Assembly (NCBI GenBank): GCA_015179025.1
Contig: WHUX01000087.1
Span: 124,001 to 188,000 of the forward strand
Reading direction: 5' to 3'
From: Terfezia claveryi
Taxonomy: Eukaryota > Ascomycota > Pezizomycetes > Pezizales > Pezizaceae
DNA length: 64,000 bases
A program made the translations under genes and the position numbers. The notes beneath the pieces are model-generated. The model searched no databases and was not told where the DNA came from. It saw only the letters and a list, made by a program, of their open reading frames with translations. This document shows, one piece after another, positions 54,569 through 64,000 of this stretch (its first letter is position 1; the number at the start of each line of letters is the position of its first letter).

Positions 54569-57500
54569 CAGGCTCGGAAAAAGGATGGACAGGGCATCAA
54601 GTGTGTGGACAAAACTCACATGATGGGTGACTGTTCAATTGGTTGGAAGGTTACGGATGAGTCAAAGGTAAAAGGGAAAGGAAAGGGAAAAGAAGAAGCA
54701 AAAAAAGTGGCGACAGTGTCTGCAGGAGTGGCTGTAGTAGCGCCACTTGAGGTTCAGTTTGGGCATATTGTTAGTGAGGATGAGTTGGACTATGGGGAAA
54801 ATTCAGACTGTTAGGGATGCGGGCTATCTAGTACGTCGGGTCGGATAGTCTCACAAGATTGGTTTTCTATTTGTGTTATAAGGAATGGCATCTCTGTTGG
54901 CAGTTGGAAGGAGGAACATGAAGGGGAACCTATGGATATTGACCCTGTTTTGATTAGCTCTGTTTCTCGCAATTTGTCTTCTTCTGCTATTTCTTCTCTT
55001 TCTTTATCAAATAAAAATGCAAAAAAAGAGACAAAAAGAAAAGCTGATGATGAGGTGGCTCCTCATATTAGTGCACTCAAAAAAAGACCACGAAAGGTAG
55101 CGGTGCTGGATATTTTATTGGATGGAATTAAGGATCTCTCTTTGGCAGGAAAATCAGGTGCGAAGGTATTGAAGCGTGAAGGACTGAAATTTCTTATCTC
55201 TGTTAAGTTATCTTGGATGTACAAAGGAAATAAACGCGAAATTTCCATTAATGCTTTGGTTGATACTGGCGCAGAAGCCACGATTTTTGATTCTTCTTTC
55301 GTTGAACAGATGATGCTGCCTTGAGTTAAGAGGGAAAAAAGACTGAGATTAGAGAGCGCCGATGGCTCGATTCTCAAGAGGTCTGGCACAGTACAGGTTC
55401 AGAACCTGCAGATGGAGGTCCCAGATGCAAGATCGGGACGAAACAAAACTCTTGACCTAGTAACTGAGGTTGCATGCCTCGAACCAGGTCTTCCACTCAT
55501 TTTGGGGATGGATTGGATAAAAGCCAATTGTAATAAGCTACGGGTCACCACTCCTTATGGACTCGAGCTAAAAAGAGTATTAGAAATCGAGGAGGTTACA
55601 GATTTCCCTAACTTTGACGAATTACTTGTAGAGACTCAATATGTCGGATTAATTGAAATAGGGGAATAGGATTATCAGAGGTTCGCTAATGGAGATGTTC
55701 GCAAGGTTATGAAAATAACAGCGGCTGAAAATATCCATGAACTTGCTGATCGATTGCCAACACAGTACAGGGATTTTGTAAAAATCTTTGGAAAGGAGTT
55801 ACAATCCGCCCTTCCTACGCACGGTCCATAAGACATGACAATTGAGTTAGAAGAAGGAAAGAGTCCCCCGTCAAGAAAACTATACCCCCTCTCCCCGATG
55901 AACTGGAGCTTCTCAAAGAATACCTAGATGAGATGCTCCGAACCGGCAAGATAAGACCGAGCAAAAGCAGTGCTGGCGCTCCTATATTCTTCGCCAAACA
56001 GCCAAATAGCAAGCTCAGAATAGTCGTAGACTATAGAGGGCTCAATGCCATAACCAAAAAAGACAAGTATCCCCTACCACTTATGACTACCCTAATGGAA
56101 CAAGTTGGTACGTCACAGGTTTTCTCCAAACTCGATCTCAAACTCGGGTTTAACCTACTCAGAATAGCGGCTGGAGATGAGAAAACAGCATTCAAGACAA
56201 GATATGGCTTATACGAATATACAGTTATGCCTTTTGGGCTAACTAATGCCTCATCTATTTTCCAGCAACATGTTAACCATATTCTATCGGAATGGATTGA
56301 CTGAGGAATAGTTGTATATATTGACGATATCCTCATTTATATCCAAACAGAGGAAGAACATGTTGAGCTCGTCCATTGGGTGCGGCAGAAACTAATAGAG
56401 AATAACCTTTGTGTCAACATAGACAAGTGTATCTTCCATGTCCTAGAAGTCGAATTCATGGGATTTAAAGTAGGTACAAAAGGGATACAAATGGGGCAGA
56501 AGAAAGTCGAGGACATCCTCGCCTGGCAGGCTCCTCAGAACATCAAAGAAGTGCAGAGGTTTATTGGATTTGCTAATTTCTATCGCCGGTTTATCCAAGG
56601 CTTTAGTAGTTTGGCTTTACCGATTCAGACATTAACCCACAATGGAGTTCCATAGAACTGTACACAGCAGTGTCAACAGGCCTTCGATGAGTTGAAATAT
56701 AGGTTCACTACCGCTCCGATACTATGCCATTATCACCCAGAACGACCAAAAATGATCGAGACATATGTGTCTGATCTAGCGAAAGCTGGTATTCTATCCC
56801 AAAAAGAACCAGATGGTCGTTGGCACCCAGTAGCGTACTATTCGAAACGCTTTATTCCAGCAGAACTTAATTACGATGTCCATGACAAAGAGATGGTTGT
56901 AATTGTTAATTGTTTCCAGGAATGGAGATATTTTCTCATGGGTGCCCTGGAGGAGATAATTGTATATACGGATCATAAGAATCTTGAGTACTTTAATTCC
57001 ACTAAGATACTCAATCGAAGGCAGGCCAGATGGGCGGAAATACTAAGCCAGTTTAATTTTAGAATCATCTATCGCCCAGGTGATAAAAATGGCAAAGCAG
57101 ATGTGCTTTCTCGTCAGGTTGATCCTGACCTCAAAGGAGGAGGAGAGAAGCAGGACCACACGATTCGGATGTTCAAGCCTGGTCAATTCCAACTAGGAAC
57201 AAGTGAGGAGAGTCTAGTAACGCGCTGTATTATGGCAGTGAAGGCCTCACAAATGGAAGAATCAAGTTGGTCAAAAGAGATCCTAGAGGCTGGCCTCAAG
57301 GATGACAAGTGGTTAGGGATTCGGAACGTGTTGAAGTTTGGCAAGGAGTACCCCGGACTCAATCATTACAGTTTAGAAGATGACATGGTAACCTATGAAC
57401 GTCGCCTATATATACCTAACAACAACTCCCTTAAGTTGAAAGTGGCTTTCCAGTGTCACGATGCTAAAGTTGCAGGTCATTTCGGACGTGACAAAACCCT

Positions 57501-58742
57501 CAAGCTTATGAAATGAAATTACTACTGGCCTAACATGGAAGACTGGGTACGAAACTACGTTCGCACATGCGATGCTTGCCAAAGAAACAAGACTGCCTGA
57601 CATAAAAAATATGGCAAGCTAGTACCTCTTCCAATCCCCTATAGGCCATGGGAACATATTTCGATGGATTTCATTACTGATTTACCACCAGTCAAAGGGT
57701 ATAATCAGATTTGGGTTATTGTTGATAGGTTTACTAAGATGTCGTATTTTATTCCCTTAAAGAACCGGAAGGCAAAAGAGTTGGCTGGGATATTTGTCAA
57801 TGAGGTTTGGAGGCTGCACGGATTACCAAAGAGGGTTGTTTCGGATCGGGATTCAGTGTTTACAAGTTCGTTTTGGATGGAGGTAATGCGGTTATTAGGA
57901 GTTGAATTGGATAAGTCCTCGGCATATCACCTCCAGACCAATGGTCAAACTGAATGAGTCAACCAGACTCTTGAGCATTATCTATGGACGTATTGCTGTT
58001 GAGATCAGGATAACTGGGTCGAGTTATTACCATTTGCTGAGTTCTGTTATAATAACACTGTCCATTCTAGTACCAAACTCACACCATTCTTTGCCGCATA
58101 TGCTCAACACCCAGAAAATAATTTCCAGAACCCAACCGAAGCCTCAACTGAATCAAACAACCCTGAGGCAGTCAACACAGTCGAAACCTTGAACGCAATG
58201 AGAGAGGCTATGAGAGAGAACATGAAGGCAGCACAGGACCGAATGTCCAAATACTACAATCTTAAGGTAGCAGAGAAGGAACTAACATTCAAAGTGGGAG
58301 ATTGGGTTATGGTTAACGCAAAGAACATCAAAACAAGGCGTCCGACCAAGAAGCTTGACTACAAGTTATGAGGGAAGTTTAGAATTAAATAGCTTATTGG
58401 CACTTATACCTATGAGTTAGAGCTTTCCCCAAGTACAGGTAAAACTCACCCAGTTTTTCATATTAGTTTGTTGGAACCCTACCACCTTAATACAATTGCC
58501 GACAGACGCTCACCAACACCCCTCTAGTCGACCTCGAAGAATCGGAATACCAGGTGGAAAAGGTTAGGACGAGTGAGCTCAGGAAGGGACTAGTTATGTA
58601 TTTAGTCTCTTGGAAGGGTTACGGTCCTAATGACAACACATAAGAACCATATGAGAACCTAAAGGATGGAGCAGCCGATTTAATTCGAAAATTCCATCTG
58701 GATAATCCTCGTAAGCCTTGGGACCCTGATGTTATCTTGTGA
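54569..58742 (+). pseudogene. pol of the large chromovirus: protease, RT, RNase H, integrase, chromodomain (broken)
   Basis: Continues in the gag frame with a zinc-knuckle remnant and basic region, then an aspartic protease with canonical ALVDTGAEATIFDSSF (about 55254-55300). A frame change occurs near 55860-55900. RT (55930-56600) has YIDD at 56317-56328. RNase H runs to about 57110 (DHKNLEYFNSTK, GKADVLSRQ). Integrase zinc region (RTCDACQRNK, about 57560) and DDE core (SMDFITDLP, VSDRDSVFTSSF) are followed by GPY/F and a chromodomain (EYQVEKVRTSEL...MYLVSWKGYGPND, about 58545-58710) after a second frame change near 58520. About ten stop codons interrupt it. Confidence 0.9.
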
Positions 58743-58986
58743 GGATTTTTCTTTTTTTCCAATTATTAGGCATTAGGTTTTTTGAATTATCTTCACGTTT
58801 TTGTTTTACCTGTATTTGTTATGCCATATTGTCCCAGGGGTGCAATGAGACGTACGCAGCTATGTTTTGGCTGTCGTACATGAGGATTGGTCCTCAAGCC
58901 CCATCCATTGTTGTTAGTAGCAATAATGATTCTGGTTGCATGATCAATTAAGTTCTTGTAGACAAGAACCTTAAGGAGGGAGGCAC

Positions 58987-60444
58987 TGTCACGGGGTGAC
59001 ATCCAGCCCTACCAAAGGTACTTGGGCCTCATAGAACGACCCTAGAATCTATATGGACTCTAGGTACACTCTTAGTAGTATGGTGCAAATGTTTCTAATA
59101 CTTATCTATAAAAGTTAAGTATATGAAACGGGTATGAACCTCGGAGTGGTTTATAATCATCCTAGATGGTTAAAACCCTTATGGAACGTCCATAGACCCT
59201 TAGAGAGCTACGGTTTAAGTTTCATAAGTATCCGGTTAATGGTTCAATAGTTATACCCAGATCAATATGCTGGCTATATGCATACATATACTAGCTATTA
59301 GCTGTTACCCTGAAGTCTTGGCGTTACCCTGAATATTGAATTATTACCCTGAACTGCAGGAAAATAATTCGGTAAAAATAAATAAAAAAATGAAGCCATG
59401 AGGGCGCACTTTAGACCAAAGTGCGTCCCGTGACACTATAAGAGAGTGCGCCCAGGACAAAGGCCAAAGGTAGGGCCAAAACATAAAGTTCTCCATATTT
59501 AATGTTTCAAGGTTCTATCTAGGCCTACTCTTCGTCCTGATTCCATTTCTGCAATCCTTTTTATGATTGGAGTTAAACTCATGGAGATATAAGACTTTTA
59601 ATATGGTCATATAGGTCCACGAGGAGGTTTACTTATTATTGGTAATAACTCCGTGAATAACCTGGGTATCGAGATAAACTAAGATTCTATAATCTTCTAT
59701 GCGTTGATACCTTTCCAATGGTAATCTACTTGTGACCCACGGTTCTCTATTCATAGAGTTATGTGCAGTTGAAAATTATTTTCAATGGATACTAGACACT
59801 ATTAAGTGAATATTGCCGGAAACATAATTAGATACCTTCGGATATTGTCGAATGGTAATTCGATAGTATCGGGGATTGGTAACGTATCTGAAATTGAATT
59901 TAGTTGTCTCGGATAAGAATTCTTTAATGGGATAAGCGAGCTATAAGCGAAGTATGTATAACATGCAGACATGGGAATATTCTCTATGTTCGGGTTAGTA
60001 ACCTGTGACAACGAGTGCAGATAGCAACTGCGTTAACAAAGATGTAGATGGTATAACACTTAGGAAGAAATTCCAAGGTGACAGATAGGCCTGCGTTTTA
60101 TAAAATATTTTTATTATAAGAATATCTACGAACACCGCGGGATATAAATAGTGCAAGTAGTTCCAGTTGAATTCATTCTACCACCAGCGAGTATTCGAAA
60201 GTAAGAGCACCTTGAGTACACGAAGCCTACAAAGTTCTAAGTCTTGAGTTAACTTTATGTTTTAGTGACATTGGATTTATTTTGTATTGCGAAATAAGAT
60301 CCGTCATGAGGAACTACTGTTGGACTAAACTTTACTGCTATAGGATTGACATTCTGTGTTACGGAATAGATATCGTTGCGGAAGGAAATTACGGCCGTCC
60401 TAATAGTCACAAGAGCGCTATCAGTCAATAGGGCCCCCATGACA
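58987..60444 (+). repeat. 3' LTR of the large chromovirus (1458 bases)
   Basis: Same start as the 5' LTR; ends CCATGACA followed by CCGAT. Differs from the 5' LTR by scattered changes and small indels (for example TAGATAATTAG present once more in the 5' copy near 52040). Confidence 0.92.
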
Positions 60445-61502
60445 CCGATGACAATACTCTCGGAATGAAAATGGAAGTCACAGTCCACGCAGGGACTAGA
60501 ATCAATGACAAAAAACAGGATTGAATCCTAGCAGCAATCCCAACACCAAACCCAACACCGAAAAACAGAAGGACTCAGATTGGGACACCATCACAAAAAA
60601 ATTGGATTAGAAGACGAAGATGAAACTATTTAGAGACAAGAAATGTCTATAGTGTTGGAACCCTGGACACTCCTACAAGGACTGTAGGAAACGACAAAAT
60701 AGGGTACCCATGCGTACAGCCACACAAGATCTAGCTATATCGATAGCCACTAAGGTTAAAAACAACAAGGATAAAATCAAGTAACGACCCTTATCAAGAC
60801 AGGTACCAGATTTTAGCAAGGTATTCGTTAGAGCTAACGCACACCCCGCACTGGCTTTAATTGATTTCCAAACAAAAGGAGGGGACTTAATCAATTCTCA
60901 ATTTGTGCACCTATACAAAATACCGTCTAGAAGTATCAAGAAGAAATCATTAAGTACTACAATTAAAGGCTCAAAAGGAACGATAGACAAAGCTTGTACT
61001 ATCAAACTTGATTGGATAGGTTATGTATAAGAACAAATATTCTATGTAGCTCATTTAACTGGATGGGACATGATATTAGGAGAACCTGCTCTTAGCAAAG
61101 TGTGAGCAATAATTCCTGCCCATCAGGAACCAGTTACTATCCAACCGGAAAATATTCCACGATTCCAATTAAGTGTATGGAAGGGATCTAGAACCATGGC
61201 GAATGGTATAAGATCAGCATACACATTGGTCAGCTATGAATCAGTTACAAATTATAGTAAACCGGATAATTGGGAAAATATTAGTGATACAGAAGAAACT
61301 GATTCAGAAAGAGAACTCGTGACAGCTGTTTCTATGGTACAGAAACAATTCAACCCTGTAACGGAGTTTCCCTTATTATTTCCCAAGACAATTCCATGGG
61401 AATTACCACCACTAAGAAAAATTAATCACTCTATCAAACCAAAAGCAGACGCTACTTGGATACCAAAATGGCGACCCTCAGGATATCGATTTAGATAACA
61501 AA
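60445..61502 (+). pseudogene. element C continued: end of gag, zinc knuckle, protease, start of RT
   Basis: After the CCGAT duplication the gag frame of C resumes. A zinc knuckle at about 60644-60690 keeps CWNPGHSYKDC, its first Cys pair being part of KKCL-stop-C. A protease-like region follows (ALIDFQTKGGDLINSQF at about 60850), with a non-standard active-site stretch. Then come the segment WDMILGEPALSKV and the pre-RT region (SYESVTNY, FPLLFPKTIPWELPP, ATWIPKWRPSGYRF). That last part is nearly identical in protein to 45964-45780 of element B on the opposite strand. Stops at several positions; cut at 61503. Confidence 0.8.
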
Positions 61503-62666
61503 TATCATGGGGGCCCTATTAACTGATAGTGCTCTTGTAACTATTAGGACGGCCGTAATTTCCTGCTGCAACGATATCTATTCTGCAACACAGAATATCA
61601 ATTCTATAGCAGTAAAGTTTAGTCCAATAGTAGTTCCTCATAACAGATCTTATTTCGCAACACAAAATAAATCCTATGTCACTTAAACGTAAAGTTAACT
61701 CAAGACTTAGAACTTTGTAGGCTTCGTGTACTCAAAGTGCTCTTGCTTTCGAATACTCGCTGATAGTAGAATAAATTTAACCGGAACTACTTGTACTATT
61801 TATATCCCGCAGTGTTCATAGATATTCTTATGATAAAAATATTTTATAAAACGCAGGCCTACCTGTCACCTTGGAATTTCTTCCTAAGTATTATACCATC
61901 TACACCTTTATTAATGCAGTTGCTATCTGCACTCATTGTTATAGGTTACTAACCCGAACGTAGAGAATATTCCCATATCTACATGTTATACATACTTCGC
62001 TTATAGCTCGCTTACCCCATTAAAGAATTCTTATCCGAGACAACTAAATTCAATTTCAGATACGTTACCAATTCCCAATACTATCGAATTACCATCCGAC
62101 AATATCCGAAGGCATCTAATTATATTTCCGGTAATATTCACTTAATAGTATTTAGTGTCCATAGAAAATAATTTTCAACTGCACATAACTCTCTGAATAG
62201 AGAACCGTGGGTCAAAAGTAGATTACCATTGGAAAGGTATCAATACATAGAAGATTATAGAATCTTAGCTTCTCTTGATACCCAAATTATTCATGGAGTT
62301 ATTACCAATAATAAGTAAACCTCCTCGTGGACCTATATGACCATTTTAAAAGTCTTATATCTCCATAAGTTTAACTCCGATCATAAAAAGGATTGCAGAA
62401 ATGGAATCACGACGAAGAGTAGGCCTAGATAGAACCTTGAAACATTAAATTCGGAGAACTTTATGTTTTGGCCCTACTTTTAGCCTCTGTCCTAGGTGCA
62501 CTCTCTTATCGTGTCACCGGATGCACTTTGGTCTAAAGTGTGCCCTCATGGCTTCATTTTTTTATTTATTTTTACCGAATTATTTTCCTGCAGTTCAGGG
62601 TAATAATTCAATATTCAGGGTAACGCCAAGACTTCAGGGTAACAGCTAATATAGGTAGCATATATA
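61503..62666 (-). repeat. inverted, truncated LTR of the large-chromovirus family
   Basis: On the minus strand this matches the LTR at 58987-60444 from its 3' end. It starts with TATCATGGGGGCCC in place of TGTCATGG and can be followed through ACGTAAAGTTAACTCAAG and GGTAACGCCAAGACTTCAGG to about 62655. The remaining 300 or so bases are missing because the Ginger-like element is inserted. It is a solo LTR or the end of another copy. Confidence 0.85.
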
Positions 62667-63057
62667 TGTTCTGGTCCGTTCCGGGATCCGGTCCATACCA
62701 GTATGGCCCGGTCCATACCAGTATGGACTGGATATCGCTACGGACCAGGCCATTACAGGATTAAATTGTTCAATGTTACGGATAGTAACAAGGATTGCGG
62801 CCACAGCGGCTACAGCGACATTAAAATTACTAAATAGGGACATATCTGATATGAAGGTAATTTTGTAGCAACATTTGGTCAAAGAACATTGGAGATAACA
62901 TAAAATGACTTATTGTAGAAAATACTCAGTAGAGGTATACCCGAAATGAAGGTTATTATGTAGAAAACATTAGGTCAGAGAACAAGAGGATGTAGCCCTC
63001 ATAATAGTAGCCTTTAAAGATCACAATGCCACAGAGTTTTAACTATTGCTTTGCTTG

Positions 63058-63162
63058 ATCACACTCTTACCGGTCTCTACAATATCATACTCTTACCGGT
63101 CTCTACAATATCACACCCTTACCAGTCTCTACAATATCACACTCTTACCAATCTCTACTAAT
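63058..63162. repeat. 26-base tandem repeat upstream of the integrase-like transposase
   Basis: Four copies of CACTCTTACCGGTCTCTACA plus ATATCA with small changes. It lies directly before the likely start codon. Confidence 0.85.
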
Positions 63163-64000
63163 GTCTATTGCTCAAGATCATACTGAGACTGATCTCAACC
63201 AGTTTCATCCTCTAGGGTCCGCTCCATCTCCAAGTGCTATTGAAGCATTTTCTGGTACTGCCCGCACCAACTTTGAATAGTATTTGTATACAATAAGTAA
63301 CAAATCTCGCTTGACTTTTGAGAAGTAATAACCCTGAAATTATCTAGTATAATAGTGACTAATAAATGCTATCTAGGTATCGCAAAATTAAGGCATACCT
63401 TCGAGATCCAAATCTAAAGGCTGCTAAAGGCAATACAATAGAAATTAAGCTACGATCAAAGGCACTCAAGGAATATGAGCTACAAAATAATGCTTTATAT
63501 TTTATTGCTGGGAAAAATAATCAATGAGTAGTCTTAGAGCATGACGCATTTGACGTTATTGTACATACTCATGATGCATTAATGCATGCAGGCAAGAACA
63601 AAACCTATGCAACTATTAGTGAGAAGTACTATGGAATTAATCATAAGGAGGTATAGTTAAGTCTGAATCTACTTAGTATATATTAATATTAATTTTTGGT
63701 ATTGGTTATGGAACTGTTACAGCATTGTCAACTATGTGCACGTAATAAACCAAGTCAAAGTCGTGGTCCACTACAACCAATCATTATTAATAATCTTTGG
63801 GAAGGAGTACAAATTGATCTAATCGATATGCGAGCTAATCCAGATGGGGAATACTAATGGATTTTACATATTCGCGATCATTTTAGTAAATTTTCCAGTG
63901 CTTATCCTTTAAAGTCTAAGGAAAGTACTGAAGTTGCTAATATCCTCCTCATGTAGATTGGACAATTTGGTCCACCAAAAATTCTTCAATGCGACAATAG
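63161..64000 (+). pseudogene. integrase-like (KRBA2/Ginger type) transposase, partial and broken
   Basis: Likely ATG at 63161. A 52-base intron (63325-63376, GTAATA...CTATCTAG with ACTAAT branch box) joins FE(K) to YRKIKAYLRDPN in frame. The H2C2 zinc region follows: THDALMHAGKNKTY (about 63570-63610), then CQLCARNKPS after a probable second intron. The catalytic core starts with VQIDLIDMRANPDGEY and HIRDHFSKFSSAYPL, and the second Asp is in ILQCDN at the window edge. At least four stops (TAG, TGA, TAA) are present. The pattern matches the integrases of KRBA2-like/Ginger transposons more than those of the Gypsy elements in this window. Confidence 0.65.

Larger units (their letters stand above)
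51198..60444 (+). mobile_element. large Ty3/Gypsy chromovirus with 1.46-kb LTRs (full length, inactivated)
   Basis: 9247 bases with LTRs 51198-52665 and 58987-60444 and a perfect target duplication CCGAT at 51193-51197 and 60445-60449. Gag, protease, RT, RNase H, integrase and chromodomain are present in that order. The purine tract AAGGAGGGAGGCAC precedes the 3' LTR. Gag is intact and pol is broken. It is inserted in gag of element C. Confidence 0.95.
46398..61502 (+). mobile_element. Ty3/Gypsy element C (same family as B), interrupted by two retroelements and truncated
   Basis: Plus-strand element inserted in B. Own segments are 46398-49375, 51150-51197 and 60445-61502; the rest of the span is nested insertions. 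Segment order is LTR, leader, gag, zinc knuckle, protease, start of RT. At the left edge TTAAG (46393-46397) is the candidate target duplication. At 61503 it is cut by an inverted LTR; the remaining pol and 3' LTR are outside the window. Confidence 0.8.
62667..64000 (+). mobile_element. Ginger-like DNA transposon, left part (runs off the window)
   Basis: Begins TGTTCTGGTCCGTTCC after TATATA and carries two CCATACCAGTATGG palindromes in the first 70 bases. The first 300 or so bases match the left end of 23897-25373. A 26-base tandem repeat and a transposase with a gypsy-type integrase fold follow. Integrase-bearing transposons with terminal inverted repeats and TG...CA ends are known as Ginger elements. 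The right end is outside the window, so a retrotransposon LTR cannot be fully excluded here. Confidence 0.65.

Overview
The window looks like nuclear DNA of a filamentous ascomycete. It has intron-bearing conserved genes with short fungal introns, chromodomain Ty3/Gypsy retrotransposons, pogo/Fot1, Tc1/mariner and Plavaka transposon relics, and decay dominated by G:C to A:T changes, as repeat-induced point mutation (RIP) would leave. The genus cannot be read from the sequence.

Only the first 8 kb is ordinary gene space. It holds two well-supported host genes, both on the + strand: RPS22 (ribosomal protein uS8, three exons, 371-1083) and a PBS2-type MAP kinase kinase of the osmostress HOG pathway (two exons, 5421-7336). 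The 4.3 kb between them carries short dispersed inverted repeats, including a 278-bp MITE-like unit.

From 8480 to the end everything identifiable is mobile DNA. Three related Gypsy chromoviruses of about 6.2 kb lie at 8480-14654 (+), 17182-23315 (-) and 31863-38091 (-). All three keep a conserved gag-pol -1 frameshift signal and all are broken by nonsense mutations, two of them (the first and third) also by frameshifts. Between them is very AT-rich, strongly mutated older DNA. In it, one pogo/Fot1 transposase can be followed in three pieces (16600-17181, 23316-23787, 27528-28530). It is split by the second Gypsy element and by a Tc1/mariner element (23788-27527), and the latter is itself split by a 1477-bp terminal-inverted-repeat element (23897-25373). 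A Plavaka-type transposase relic occupies 38360-40840.

From 40847 there is a second nest. A minus-strand Gypsy element (B, 40847-46397) is interrupted by a plus-strand relative (C, from 46398). Element C is in turn interrupted by a 1.77-kb short LTR element (49376-51149), by a 9.2-kb chromovirus with 1.46-kb LTRs (51198-60444), and by an inverted LTR of that same family (61503 to about 62666). That LTR is cut by the start of a Ginger-like DNA transposon (62667-64000, running off the window) whose end matches the terminal-inverted-repeat element at 23897. Target-site duplications (ATTTA, GATGC, CTTCC, CCGAT) support most boundaries, and the gag frame of C rejoins when the two insertions in it are ignored.

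The most interesting observations are: the frameshift heptamer plus stem shared by three elements; an in-frame stretch of roughly 500 codons with two zinc-knuckle motifs between RNase H and integrase in element B; and the autonomous/non-autonomous Ginger-like pair with 14-bp palindromes near its ends.
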